64,000 nt of DNA from Gammaproteobacteria bacterium (ex Lamellibrachia satsuma) (GTDB taxonomy: Bacteria > Pseudomonadota > Gammaproteobacteria > Chromatiales > Chromatiaceae), in assembly GCA_019623805.1 (NCBI GenBank), contig CP053680.1:2334001-2398000 (forward strand). The letters run 5' to 3'. Position numbers and translations under genes: made by a program. The notes beneath the pieces are model-generated. The model was given only the letters and a program-made list of their open reading frames with translations, made no database searches and was not told the DNA's origin. Positions 1 through 9,135 of this stretch are shown here, piece by piece. Position 1 is the stretch's first letter, and each line of letters starts with the position of its first letter.

Positions 1-33
1 GTTCTGATCGCAGGATTCCGCGTAGGGTTTCAT
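1..33 (-). CDS. DUF938-type methyltransferase, N-terminal fragment (runs off the left edge)
   Basis: An ATG (positions 33-31, minus strand) directly follows the TAG stop of the upstream Cys-cluster gene and opens a frame that leaves the window after 11 residues, MKPYAESCDQN. From memory, this start resembles DUF938 proteins, predicted S-adenosylmethionine-dependent methyltransferases that often begin with a K-P-[YF]-x-x-x-C-x-x-N pattern. The stop/start contact implies translational coupling. Only the first residues are visible, so the family is tentative. Confidence 0.4.
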   Translation of the reverse strand, partial: MKPYAESCDQN

Positions 34-396
34 CTATCTGCCCCAGGTCTTGAATCGTTTCTTGCAGTAGCCCAGCAGTTCAGCATAGTTGCGGAAGTAG
101 AGTTCGAACCCCTCTTCGGCGGGAGCGTCGAATTCACACCAGTCGTTTTCGTAATCGCGGCAGATCTGCGGACGTTCGTCGTAGATGCCGCAGCCGCCAT
201 TGGGCTGGATGTGTTCGCAGCGCCCCTGAAAGATCAGGAACCAGCCATCCTCATCCTTGTAGATCTCTACGCCCTGGTGGGAGACCTGCCACAATAGATG
301 TTCAAAATCGGTCTTCGCGCGGGGGGCGACCCCCAAGGCCTCTGTGATGTAGGTGCAGCATTTGGTGTTTGTGCAGCGGCCGCATTTACCGTCCAT
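34..396 (-). CDS. YkgJ-family cysteine-cluster protein
   Basis: This 120-residue soluble protein carries the cysteine pattern of the YkgJ / UPF0153 family, whose members are thought to bind zinc or an Fe-S cluster. Visible cysteines are in CGRCTNTKCC near the start, CEHIQPNGGCGIYDERPQIC in the middle (the typical C-G-I-Y-x-x-R-P-x-x-C signature) and later C positions in DWC and GYC. Biochemical function is not established for the family. The gene starts 5 bp after the rhlB stop on the same strand and touches the next gene, so the three are probably co-transcribed. No signal peptide or membrane segment is visible. The family call is firm; function is unknown. Confidence 0.8.
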   Translation of the reverse strand: MDGKCGRCTNTKCCTYITEALGVAPRAKTDFEHLLWQVSHQGVEIYKDEDGWFLIFQGRCEHIQPNGGCGIYDERPQICRDYENDWCEFDAPAEEGFELYFRNYAELLGYCKKRFKTWGR

Positions 397-401
397 TTCA
401 G

Positions 402-1754
402 CTACTGTGTTCCACCACCCTCAGATGGCTTGGAGCGGCGCCGGTGGTGTGGTTTGCCTGAGCCGTCCGGTCTTTTGCGGCCCCTGTGGTGATGGCCCTT
501 ACCGTGGCTCTTGCGGCCATCTTTCTGATGACGCTGATTTCGGCTGCCCTTTTCAGGATAGATGCGGCTTTTTGGATCGATCTCCGCCAGTAGAGCCTGA
601 TCGACCGATTCCAGGGGGATGCGGTGACCTACGTAGGTCTCGATGTCAGGCAGGGAGAAGGCGTGAGTCTCGCAGGCGAAGCTGACGGCATCGCCACTGG
701 CGCCGGCCCGGGCGGTGCGGCCGATACGGTGGACATAGTCCTCTGCATCCTCTGGCAGGTCGAAGTTGACCACGTGGGAGACGTCGCTGATGTGCAGACC
801 CCTGGCGGCTACATCGGTGGCCACCAGGACCGAGACCTCGCCGTTCTGAAACTTTTTCAACAGGCTGAGACGTTTCCTCTGTGGCACATCGCCGGAGAGT
901 ACAGCCGTCTCGATACCGTTGCCCTGAAGAAAACCCCAGACCTTGTCGGCGGTGCGCTTTGTATTGATGAAGACGATGGTGCGGGCATTCTCCAGGCTGC
1001 GCAGCAGCCCGATCAGCAGCGGGATCTTCTCCTCGTTGGCGGTCATGTAACAGACCTCGCGCACATTCTCGGCAGTCACCTGTTCCGGTTCCACCTCCAC
1101 GTTCTGCGGGTTGTTCATGTGCTCGTAAGCCAGTTCCTTCACCCGGTAGGAGAGGGTGGCGGAGAAGAGCATCCCCAGACGTTTTTCCGGCTTGGGGCAG
1201 CGCCGCAGCATGAAGCGGATGTCCTTGATGAAGCCGAGGTCGAACATGCGGTCCGCCTCGTCGAGCACGATGACCTGGATTGCCCTTAGATCGTAAACAC
1301 CCTGCTTGAGATAGTCGATGAGCCGGCCGGGAGTGCCGATGAGGATGTCGACACCCTCTTGCAGTTGCCTGCGTTGCTCTTCATAACCGGTGCCGCCGAA
1401 GACCACCGCCGAGGTGAAATTTGTGTGTTTGGTCAGGGTCACCGCATCGTTATGGATCTGCACTGCCAGTTCGCGGGTAGGCGCAACCATCAATGCCCGG
1501 GGCTGATTGGCCCGACGCGACTCATCGGCTGGGTGGATGGTCAGATGCTGCAGGGTCGCAACCAGAAAGGCAGCTGTTTTACCGGTGCCGGTCTGGGCCT
1601 GCCCCGCAAGATCCTGCCCGGTGAGGGCGATGGGCAGGGCCTCTGCCTGGATCGGAGTACAGTAGGTGAATCCGGCTTCCGCTATGCCCTGTTGAACTCC
1701 AGGGGCCAGATCGAAAGAGTCAAATCTTGTGTCTGTCAGGTGTTTTTCGCTCAT
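402..1754 (-). CDS. rhlB: DEAD-box ATP-dependent RNA helicase RhlB
   Basis: This 450-residue DEAD-box helicase has the Q-motif region (TPIQ), motif I AQTGTGKT, motif II DEAD, motif III SAT and motif VI HRIGRTARAG. It ends in a long basic, Gly/His/Arg-rich tail of about 60 residues, as in RhlB. In enterobacteria RhlB unwinds RNA for PNPase within the RNase E degradosome; whether that interaction holds here is inference. The divergent position next to trxA-rho is the classical gammaproteobacterial arrangement and supports RhlB over RhlE or SrmB. No strong Shine-Dalgarno precedes the ATG at 1754. It is somewhat longer than the 421-residue E. coli protein because of the tail. Confidence 0.9.
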   Translation of the reverse strand: MSEKHLTDTRFDSFDLAPGVQQGIAEAGFTYCTPIQAEALPIALTGQDLAGQAQTGTGKTAAFLVATLQHLTIHPADESRRANQPRALMVAPTRELAVQIHNDAVTLTKHTNFTSAVVFGGTGYEEQRRQLQEGVDILIGTPGRLIDYLKQGVYDLRAIQVIVLDEADRMFDLGFIKDIRFMLRRCPKPEKRLGMLFSATLSYRVKELAYEHMNNPQNVEVEPEQVTAENVREVCYMTANEEKIPLLIGLLRSLENARTIVFINTKRTADKVWGFLQGNGIETAVLSGDVPQRKRLSLLKKFQNGEVSVLVATDVAARGLHISDVSHVVNFDLPEDAEDYVHRIGRTARAGASGDAVSFACETHAFSLPDIETYVGHRIPLESVDQALLAEIDPKSRIYPEKGSRNQRHQKDGRKSHGKGHHHRGRKRPDGSGKPHHRRRSKPSEGGGTQ

Positions 1755-1961
1755 GGCGGGCTAGGATACATTATTTTTTTTGCTCTTGGGACTTGTAATA
1801 GAGACAATTTTTCGATCAAATAGGGCTTTGTGCCGTGGGCAGCACTCTATTTGCAGCCGAAACAAGAACCAAGCGGCGTTTGGATCCATAGCTTGAGACA
1901 CCGATGCAATTCTGCATGAGCCGGTGTATTTTCCGCAGAAATAATTGGAGAGACTCCCAGA

Positions 1962-2288
1962 ATGAGTGAGCAGATTGTTCATGTAACGGATGATTCATTC
2001 GAATCAGACGTGCTTCAGGCAGACAAGCCGGTACTGATCGACTATTGGGCCGAATGGTGTGGTCCCTGCAAGATGATCGCGCCGGTGCTTGATGATATCG
2101 CCGGTGAGTACAGTGATCGGCTGACCGTGGCCAAGCTGAATATCGATGACAATCCAAATACACCACCTCGTTATGGCATCCGGGGTATTCCCACCCTGAT
2201 GCTGTTCAAGGACGGTCAGGTAGAGGCAACCAAGGTGGGCGCAGTTTCCAAATCCCAGCTGATTGCCTTCATCGACAGCAATCTGTAA
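1962..2288 (+). CDS. trxA: Thioredoxin 1
   Basis: This 108-residue thioredoxin has the normal family length. The active site WCGPC lies at residues 32-36 (redox cysteines C33 and C36) and the cis-proline loop GIRGIPTL is present. It is a cytoplasmic dithiol reductant for ribonucleotide reductase, methionine sulfoxide reductase, PAPS reductase and similar enzymes. The ATG is preceded by a GGAG element about ten bases upstream. It is transcribed divergently from rhlB and lies upstream of rho on the same strand, the conserved rhlB / trxA-rho arrangement. Confidence 0.97.
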   Translation: MSEQIVHVTDDSFESDVLQADKPVLIDYWAEWCGPCKMIAPVLDDIAGEYSDRLTVAKLNIDDNPNTPPRYGIRGIPTLMLFKDGQVEATKVGAVSKSQLIAFIDSNL

Positions 2289-2410
2289 CTGGCTGTCCCC
2301 GGCGCGTCTGCTACACTCTGATAAATATCAAAACGCGTCTCTGAATGCAGCCCTTTCAAGCCTGATTCCAGTTTTCAAACGATTTGATGCACCTGCCAGG
2401 CGGGTGCGAT

Positions 2411-2460
2411 TTTCCTTTCCCCCTATCCTATCTGAATAAACAACACCCCAAAAAACCATT
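2411..2460 (+). promoter_or_regulatory. C-rich, G-poor rho leader (candidate rut / autoregulatory site)
   Basis: The 50 bases before the rho ATG hold about 18 C and a single G, with runs such as TTTCCTTTCCCCC and CAACACCCCA. Rho loads on unstructured C>G RNA, and rho is known to attenuate its own leader in E. coli. The composition is seen; a regulatory role is inference. No Shine-Dalgarno sequence is visible before the rho start. Confidence 0.4.
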
Positions 2461-3720
2461 ATGAATCTTACTGAACTCAAAAAGATGCCGGTCCCTGAAC
2501 TGGCCAGTCTGGCGCGAGAAATGAAAATCGAGGGTATGTCTCGCACCCGTAAACAGGATCTGATCTTTGCCATCCTCAAGGCCCATGCGAAGAAGGGCGA
2601 GGATATCTATGGTGACGGGGTGCTGGAGATTCTGCAGGATGGTTTTGGGTTTCTGCGTTCCGCAGACAGCTCCTATCTGGCCGGACCTGATGACATCTAT
2701 GTCTCCCCGAGCCAGATCCGTCGTTTCAGCCTGCGTACCGGTGACACCATCTCCGGTAAGATTCGTCCGCCGAAGGATGGTGAGCGCTACTTTGCTCTGC
2801 TCAAGGTTGCCGAGATCAACTTCGACAAGCCGGAGAACGCAAAGAACAAGATTCTGTTTGAAAACTTCACACCGTTGTTCGCCAATCAGAAGTTTACTCT
2901 CGAACAGGGTAACGGCAGTACCGAGGATATCACTGCCCGCACCATCGAACTTTGTGCTCCGATCGGTAAGGGGCAGCGTGGCCTGATTGTCTCCCCGCCC
3001 AAGGCCGGTAAGACGATGATGCTGCAAAACATCGCCCAGTCCATTGCCCACAATCATCCAGAGTGCCATCTCATCATACTGCTCATCGATGAGCGTCCTG
3101 AAGAGGTGACCGAGATGGCCCGCTCGGTAAGCCGAGCCGAGGTGATCTCCTCCACCTTCGACGAACCGGCCACCCGCCACGTACAGGTTGCCGAGATGGT
3201 GATCGCCAAGGCCAAGCGCCTGGTTGAACACAAGAAGGATGTGGTGATACTTCTAGACTCCATTACCCGTCTGGCCCGCGCCTACAATACTGTGATTCCC
3301 TCTTCCGGCAAGGTGTTGACCGGTGGTGTGGACGCCAATGCCCTGCACCGTCCGAAACGTTTCTTCGGCGCTGCGCGTAACGTGGAGGAGGGAGGGTCCC
3401 TGACCATTCTCGCCACCGCCCTGGTCGAGACCGGTTCGCGCATGGATGATGTGATCTACGAAGAGTTCAAGGGTACCGGCAACATGGAGGTTCACCTGGA
3501 TCGCCGCATCGCCGAGAAGCGCATCTTCCCGTCGATTAATATCAACCGCTCGGGCACCCGCCGTGAAGAGCTGCTGATGAAATCTGACGAGTTGCAGAAG
3601 ATGTGGATACTGCGCAAGATCCTCCACCCCATGGATGAGCTGGCTGCCATGGAGTTTCTCTACGACAAGCTCAAGGCCACCAAGACGAATGAAGAGTTTT
3701 TTAGTTCGATGAAAAGGTAG
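2461..3720 (+). CDS. rho: Transcription termination factor Rho
   Basis: This 419-residue protein matches the 419 residues of E. coli Rho. It begins [18 protein letters not shown] (N-terminal helix domain) and continues with the cold-shock-like RNA-binding fold, which includes GFGFLRS (about residues 60-66). The ATPase core has Walker A PPKAGKT and Walker B ILLDSITR. The R-loop/Q-loop region [21 protein letters not shown] is intact. Rho is a hexameric RNA-dependent ATPase that terminates untranslated transcripts. It follows trxA by 172 bp and may be partly co-transcribed with it. The leader is C-rich and lacks a Shine-Dalgarno, consistent with autoregulation. Confidence 0.98.
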   Translation: MNLTELKKMPVPELASLAREMKIEGMSRTRKQDLIFAILKAHAKKGEDIYGDGVLEILQDGFGFLRSADSSYLAGPDDIYVSPSQIRRFSLRTGDTISGKIRPPKDGERYFALLKVAEINFDKPENAKNKILFENFTPLFANQKFTLEQGNGSTEDITARTIELCAPIGKGQRGLIVSPPKAGKTMMLQNIAQSIAHNHPECHLIILLIDERPEEVTEMARSVSRAEVISSTFDEPATRHVQVAEMVIAKAKRLVEHKKDVVILLDSITRLARAYNTVIPSSGKVLTGGVDANALHRPKRFFGAARNVEEGGSLTILATALVETGSRMDDVIYEEFKGTGNMEVHLDRRIAEKRIFPSININRSGTRREELLMKSDELQKMWILRKILHPMDELAAMEFLYDKLKATKTNEEFFSSMKR

Positions 3721-3730
3721 ATAAAGGTAT

Positions 3731-3762
3731 CAGGTTTCAGGTTTCAGGTTTCAGGTTACAGG
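3731..3762 (+). repeat. Short heptanucleotide array (CAGGTTT)
   Basis: CAGGTTT is repeated three times, followed by CAGGTTA and CAGG, just after the rho stop. The unit length and the CAGGT core match the complement (CAGGTGA) of the long array at 3881-4050, so both probably belong to one heptamer family. Confidence 0.8.
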
Positions 3763-3784
3763 ACTGCTCAATTCCCCTCCCCGT

Positions 3785-3803
3785 CCCTCCCCTGAGGGGA
3801 GGG
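3785..3803 (+). terminator. Possible terminator hairpin after rho
   Basis: CCCTCCCC-TGA-GGGGAGGG forms a perfect 8-bp GC-rich stem 65 bp after the rho stop. A modest CTTTT run follows about eight bases later. The weak T-tract makes intrinsic termination uncertain; it may only be a stable 3' end. Confidence 0.4.
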
Positions 3804-3880
3804 GGCCACTCTTTTAGGCTGCGGAGTGAAAAAAGTTGACGAATTGACTTGACGCTGTAAACACACCGGCCATAATTTTG

Positions 3881-4050
3881 CTGTCACCTGTCACCTGTCA
3901 CCTGTCACCTGTCACCTGTCACCTGTCACCTGTCACCTGTCACCTGTCACCTGTCACCTGTCACCTGTCACCTGTCACCTGTCACCTGTCACCTGTCACC
4001 TGTCACCTGTCACCTGTCACCTGTCACCTGTCACCTGTCACCTGTCACCT
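3881..4050 (+). repeat. Perfect 7-bp tandem repeat array, (CTGTCAC)x24
   Basis: 170 bp of uninterrupted CTGTCAC units (24 full copies plus CT) fill much of the rho-murU spacer, with no base substitutions. On the other strand the unit reads GTGACAG. There are no spacers, so this is not a CRISPR. Perfect identity suggests recent slippage expansion. The remaining bases of the 3721-4127 gap hold the shorter heptamer array and the GC hairpin, and no gene. Confidence 0.95.
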
Positions 4051-4064
4051 TTAATAGCAAGTAG

Positions 4065-4787
<723 letters not shown>

Positions 4788-4836
4788 TCAGAAAACCGCT
4801 GAACAATCATGACTTATCAAGAGGTTCCCTAGGGAT

Positions 4837-6255
4837 ATGGGACAGGAGATCTCATCAAGCCACTTTGGCCCCGATGACTTCGCTGAGTTTCATGCGCGGC
4901 TGGAAGCAGAGACAAGCCTGCTGGCGGGCTGGTTCAAAGAGGGACGTTTTGTCCAGGAGCCGCCGACCGGTGGTTTTGAGCTGGAGGCCTGGCTGATCGG
5001 ACCCGATGCGGAACCGGCGCCACTGAATCAGGTGCTCCTGCAGCGCTTGAATAATCCCCTGGTGGTCTCCGAACTGGCCACTTTCAACCTGGAACTCAAC
5101 AGTACACCTCTCCATCTGGAAGGCAGTGTCTTTACCCGCATGGCAGATGAGTTGGGGCAGCTTTGGACTGTGTGCAACCAGACTGCCGCCTCGCTTGAAA
5201 CGCGGCTTGGGATGATCGGAATTCTACCCAGTCTGTGCCAGTCGCACCTGACCCTGGCCAATATGTCTCCCCTCAATCGCTACCGGGCGCTCAATGAGCA
5301 GGTCTTCAGGTTACGCGAAGGGCGGCCGGTTGAATTGGCTATCGAGGGTCGGGACAGACTGAAGTTGAGTCATGACGATGTCATGCTTGAGTCCGCCACT
5401 ACCTCGTTTCAGATACATCTGCAGGTCGACCCGGCCAAAGCTGTCCGCGCCTATAACCTTTCAAAGATAGTCTCGGCCCCGATGGTGGCGGCAACCGCCA
5501 ATTCCCCCTATCTCTTTGGTTATGATCTCTGGGATGAAACCCGCATACCCCTTTTTGAACAGGCGATCGCAGTCGGGGCTTCAGACCTGACCAAGCGCGT
5601 CAGCTTCGGCGTCCGTTATGTGCGGGAGTCGATGATGGAGAACTTCAGCGCCAACCTTGATCGTTATCCGGTACTGCTGCCCCGGCTGATGGATGAGCCG
5701 GTTGAGCAACTTGCACATCTGCGGTTGCACAACGGCACCATCTGGCGCTGGAACCGCCCATTGATCGCCTTCGATAAAACCGGTGGCCCCCATCTGCGTA
5801 TTGAGCACCGGGTAGTGCCGGCTGGACCCAGCGTGCAGGACACCATCGCCAATGCCGCTTTCTACTTCGGTATGATAAGTGAATTGATTGAAAATGATGA
5901 GATGCTGGAGAATCTTCTGGGATTTATTCAGGCGCGCAGTAATTTTTATGCGGCGGCCCGTCTGGGTCTGGAGGCGGAAGTGCACTGGCTTGACCGGAAG
6001 CAATTGTCTATTGATCAACTGATTCTGCATCAGTTGCTGCCCAAGGCCCGCCGTGGGCTTGCGCTGCTCAGAGTGGATCGGGCCGAGATTGATCACTGGC
6101 TGGGTATCATAGAGGCCAGAGTCAGGACGAAGATGAATGGGGCAGCCTGGCAACGTGCCTGGGTGGCGCGCCATGGTTACGATATGGCGGCACTGAGCCT
6201 GGCCTATCTTGAACGGCAGGAGAGCGGTCTGCCGGTGCATGAATGGGGGCTTTAA
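4837..6255 (+). CDS. GCS2-family carboxylate-amine ligase (glutamate-cysteine ligase-like)
   Basis: This 472-residue protein of the GCS2 / YbdK-like amidoligase superfamily has an N-terminal acidic metal-site region (GGFELEAWLIG, about residues 47-57), FNLELNSTP, and the core TSFQIHLQV with SAPMVAATANSPYLFG. It probably joins a carboxylate to an amine with ATP, as in gamma-glutamylcysteine synthesis. The true substrate cannot be read from sequence. It is followed after 16 bp by an AstE/aspartoacylase-type zinc hydrolase on the same strand, so a ligase and a deacylase acting on related amides appear co-expressed. It differs from classical E. coli GshA in length and motifs. Confidence 0.75.
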   Translation: MGQEISSSHFGPDDFAEFHARLEAETSLLAGWFKEGRFVQEPPTGGFELEAWLIGPDAEPAPLNQVLLQRLNNPLVVSELATFNLELNSTPLHLEGSVFTRMADELGQLWTVCNQTAASLETRLGMIGILPSLCQSHLTLANMSPLNRYRALNEQVFRLREGRPVELAIEGRDRLKLSHDDVMLESATTSFQIHLQVDPAKAVRAYNLSKIVSAPMVAATANSPYLFGYDLWDETRIPLFEQAIAVGASDLTKRVSFGVRYVRESMMENFSANLDRYPVLLPRLMDEPVEQLAHLRLHNGTIWRWNRPLIAFDKTGGPHLRIEHRVVPAGPSVQDTIANAAFYFGMISELIENDEMLENLLGFIQARSNFYAAARLGLEAEVHWLDRKQLSIDQLILHQLLPKARRGLALLRVDRAEIDHWLGIIEARVRTKMNGAAWQRAWVARHGYDMAALSLAYLERQESGLPVHEWGL

Positions 6256-6271
6256 CGGGTACAATGTCGGG

Positions 6272-7297
6272 ATGTTGCAGGAACTGACCTCTATTCCAGA
6301 AGGGCTGCTTGAACTTCCAGCGGACCAGCTTGAAACGGTGCTTGTCGGCCCGACACTGATTCATCTGCCGGGAAAACGCCCGGCGCCTCTTTTCCTCTCT
6401 GTGCTGATGCACGGCAACGAGACGGTGGGTTGGGAGGCGGTTCGCAGACTGCTCAAACGCTATGAAGGGGGCAGGGATCTACCGCGCGCGATCTCCCTCT
6501 TTATCGGCAATGTTTCCGCCGCGGCCCTGGGATTGCGTCGACTACCGGGACAGCCGGACTACAATCGGGTCTGGCCCGGCAGCGAGACAGATGGCACGCC
6601 GGAGCACACTATGATGCGCCAGGTGACTGAGACCATCGCCAGACTCAAGCCGTTTGCCAGCGTCGATGTGCACAACAACACGGGCCTCAATCCCCACTAC
6701 GCGTGCGTCAACCGGCTGGATGCCAGTTTTCTCCATCTCGCCAATCTGTTTGGCCGCACCGTGGTCTACTTCCTGCGACCCAAAGGGGTGCAGTCGATGG
6801 CGCTGGCGGGGATCTGCCCCGCAGTCACGCTGGAGTGCGGTAAGGTTGGACAGGCCAGGGGAGTGGATCATGCGCTGGAGTATCTCGATGCCTGTCTGCA
6901 TCTGTCGGAGCTTCCGCTCCATCCTGTTGCCGCTCAGGATATCGATCTCTTCCATACCGTGGCTCAGGTAAAGGTGCCGGAGACACTGAGTTTCAGTTTT
7001 GGCGATTGGGAGGCAGATATCCTTTTTGCACCGGACCTCGACCACATGAACTTCCGGGAGCTGCCCCGGGGTACCAGTCTGGGTCGGGTGCTTGTTGATC
7101 GCCGGCCGATTCTGGATGTGCGGGATGAGCGCGGCGAGGATGTGACGGCACGCTTCTTTGTCGTGGAGGAGGGGGAGTTGCGACTGCGCACCCCGGTGAT
7201 GCCCTCCATGCTGACCACCAATAGAGCGGTGGTGCGTCAGGATTGCCTCTGTTATCTCATGGAGCGTTACGACACTCATCTGCATGAGCGGGATTGA
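6272..7297 (+). CDS. Succinylglutamate desuccinylase / aspartoacylase-type zinc hydrolase (M14 family)
   Basis: This is a protein of about 341 residues. The start was set at the ATG at 6272 (MLQELTSIPEG): an ATG further upstream at 6209 would overlap the amidoligase gene and add a non-conserved head. Zinc ligands are H47 and E50 in MHGNET and H134 in DVHNNTG. The arrangement matches AstE/aspartoacylase enzymes, which cleave N-acyl amino acids. Other M14-like features are RVWPGS and the conserved NPHYACVNR. Substrate is unknown; pairing with the GCS2 ligase suggests release or editing of an amide made by that enzyme. Confidence 0.75.
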   Translation: MLQELTSIPEGLLELPADQLETVLVGPTLIHLPGKRPAPLFLSVLMHGNETVGWEAVRRLLKRYEGGRDLPRAISLFIGNVSAAALGLRRLPGQPDYNRVWPGSETDGTPEHTMMRQVTETIARLKPFASVDVHNNTGLNPHYACVNRLDASFLHLANLFGRTVVYFLRPKGVQSMALAGICPAVTLECGKVGQARGVDHALEYLDACLHLSELPLHPVAAQDIDLFHTVAQVKVPETLSFSFGDWEADILFAPDLDHMNFRELPRGTSLGRVLVDRRPILDVRDERGEDVTARFFVVEEGELRLRTPVMPSMLTTNRAVVRQDCLCYLMERYDTHLHERD

Positions 7298-7365
7298 AAA
7301 TAAGGTTATAAAGACTTAAAGGTGGCTGTAACCTGGGCAGCCGCCCTTCTGGAGAGACTACTGAG

Positions 7366-8412
7366 ATGCTACTGCTTGTTATCTATATCTCTATCGCCCT
7401 GGGATTCTCCTTTTTCTGTTCGGTTGCAGAGGCGGTGATTCTCAGTGTCACCACGCCCTATATTGCGCTGCTGGAGCAGGAGGGCAAAGCTTCCGGTACT
7501 ATGCTGCGCAGACTCAAGGAGGATATCAACACGCCTTTGGCGGCGATCCTGACACTGAACACAACTGCACATACCATTGGCGCTGCCGGGGCGGGCGCCC
7601 AGGCGGCTGTGGTGTTTGGCAATGCCTATGTGGGTGTGGCCTCCGCAGTTTTGACGTTGTTGATTCTGGTGTTTTCCGAGATCGTGCCCAAGACACTTGG
7701 TGCCCATTACTGGCGGCAATTGGCGCCGCTGACCGCCCATGCGCTTAAATATCTGATATTCATACTCTACCCGTTCGTCAAGATGGCGGAGTGGTTGACC
7801 GGAAGAATAGCCACCGAACCCACCCTGCGGGGATTCAGCCGTGAAGAGTTCGCTGTCATGGCTGACCTTGGGGCCGAAGAGGGACAGCTGGGAGAGAAGG
7901 AGTCGTTGATACTGAAGAATCTGTTTCTGTTCCGGGATATGCAGGCAACGGATGTGATGACGCCACGCTCTGTGGTGTTTGCTTTAGATGAAACGATGAG
8001 CGTAGAGGATTTTTTTCTGAAGCATGACAGCGTTCGATTTTCCCGTATCCCCCTATATGAGAGAGATCGGGAGCATATTAGCGGTTTTGTCCTGCGTAGT
8101 GATTTGTTGTTGGCCCGAGCCAGGGGGAATTCCGAAAACAGGTTGGCCAACTATTGCCGCGAACTGCCGGTACTGCCCGATTCGACATCGCTGCTCCATG
8201 CCTTTGATAAGTTGCTCGACCGGCGTGCGCATATTCTGTTGATTGTGGATGAATATGGTGGCATGGAGGGCGTTCTCACCCTTGAGGATATTCTAGAAAC
8301 CCTGCTTGGAATGGAGATCGTCGATGAAGGGGACAAGAATATCGATATGCGCAAACTCGCACGCCAGCTCTGGAAGCGGCGTGCAAAAGCGATGGGGCTG
8401 GATATTACTTAA
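7366..8412 (+). CDS. CNNM (DUF21) transmembrane protein with CBS pair
   Basis: This 348-residue inner-membrane protein has an N-terminal DUF21/CNNM domain with about four hydrophobic segments (residues 3-25, 60-80, 88-110 and 125-145). A cytosolic CBS pair follows (roughly residues 195-320; MTPRSVVFALDETMSVEDF and VDEYGGMEGVLTLEDILE). Relatives are linked to Mg2+/Co2+ homeostasis (CorB/CorC, MpfA). The C-terminal CorC_HlyC domain that often follows is absent, because the protein ends soon after the second CBS motif. A good GGAGAG Shine-Dalgarno precedes the ATG. It converges on the next gene with 12 bp between stops. Confidence 0.85.
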   Translation: MLLLVIYISIALGFSFFCSVAEAVILSVTTPYIALLEQEGKASGTMLRRLKEDINTPLAAILTLNTTAHTIGAAGAGAQAAVVFGNAYVGVASAVLTLLILVFSEIVPKTLGAHYWRQLAPLTAHALKYLIFILYPFVKMAEWLTGRIATEPTLRGFSREEFAVMADLGAEEGQLGEKESLILKNLFLFRDMQATDVMTPRSVVFALDETMSVEDFFLKHDSVRFSRIPLYERDREHISGFVLRSDLLLARARGNSENRLANYCRELPVLPDSTSLLHAFDKLLDRRAHILLIVDEYGGMEGVLTLEDILETLLGMEIVDEGDKNIDMRKLARQLWKRRAKAMGLDIT

Positions 8413-8424
8413 TCCCTGAATGCT

Positions 8425-8901
8425 TTAATTCAGACTATTCTTCAATTGCCTGGCCGTCTCTTCAGCTTGCTTTTTGACATCTTGAACAACCCCATCGCTC
8501 TGCATGGTTACCACAGCATTGATGGCATTTTTCAACGCTGAAGGGCGCACAGTCTCTCCGTTCAGGGTCACCTCGTAGGGTAGAGTCGCATAAGATGAGA
8601 AGGGGTCGCTGAGTCCCATGGCGTTATCTTCGACCGCATCGTATTTGTAGTAACATGCTGACTTTGTCAGCCCATCTGCAGATTCAGTCTGGATATTTAC
8701 CACTGCATATTCAGGTCGTTTGAATTTGTGCTCTCCCTCGCTCCAGATGACATCCCCTTGTGAATAGAGCAGTGAAGAGGAGAGGTCCTTGCAGAATGTT
8801 ACACGCACGTCCTCCTGTGAACCGGAACAGCCGGTAATTGCCAAGGTTGTTATGAATGCGGCTGCTGTGGGCCAGAAGATGACTGGAACGGTGATTTTCA
8901 T
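8425..8901 (-). CDS. Predicted lipoprotein, unknown function
   Basis: This is a 158-residue protein with a hydrophobic N-terminus and a lipobox (ITGC, lipidated Cys near residue 25), so it is expected to be anchored to a membrane leaflet facing the periplasm. The mature part contains a possible disulfide pair (TFC and ACYY) and an amphipathic C-terminal helix. I do not recognise the family. It stands alone: it converges on the CNNM gene and is separated from the PEP-CTERM gene by a dispersed repeat. Confidence 0.7.
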   Translation of the reverse strand: MKITVPVIFWPTAAAFITTLAITGCSGSQEDVRVTFCKDLSSSLLYSQGDVIWSEGEHKFKRPEYAVVNIQTESADGLTKSACYYKYDAVEDNAMGLSDPFSSYATLPYEVTLNGETVRPSALKNAINAVVTMQSDGVVQDVKKQAEETARQLKNSLN

Positions 8902-8943
8902 TACAGATCCTCTTGAATTGGGGTGATGGCCTCTCTAAATGTG

Positions 8944-9004
8944 ACACCCTACCAAATGAATTTAACGCTGCACATCATCTTTTCAGGATGGTTGAACTCC
9001 GAAA
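8944..9004 (-). repeat. Dispersed repeat, copy B (about 61 bp)
   Basis: Read on the minus strand, this begins TTTTCGGAGTTCAACCATCC and ends in ATTCATTTGGTAGGGTGT. It aligns over its full length with 22301-22363 on the plus strand, with one single-base gap and about seven substitutions. It lacks the terminal GTGCGC palindrome present in the other copy. Confidence 0.8.
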
Positions 9005-9090
9005 ATTGAGTTAACAAAGTGCGCAGTGAGGGCGAATTGCAGGGATTCGTGAAAAAGAAATTCTCAGTATCTCTCTGAGATAAAAGAGAA

Positions 9091-9113
9091 GGCCCCACAA
9101 ATTTCGTAGGGCC
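9091..9113 (-). terminator. Rho-independent terminator of the PEP-CTERM gene
   Basis: On the minus strand GGCCCTAC-GAAATTT-GTGGGGCC forms an 8-bp stem (one G-U pair) starting 22 bp after the PEP-CTERM stop, followed by TTCTCTTTT. Confidence 0.7.
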
Positions 9114-9135
9114 AGGTTGTTTCAGATTTTTCAGT

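Noticed and set aside
2428..3231. 267-codon minus-strand frame
   Set aside because: Antisense shadow of rho, which is unambiguous.
3881..4050. CRISPR-like array
   Set aside because: The units are 7 bp with no spacers; it is a simple tandem repeat.
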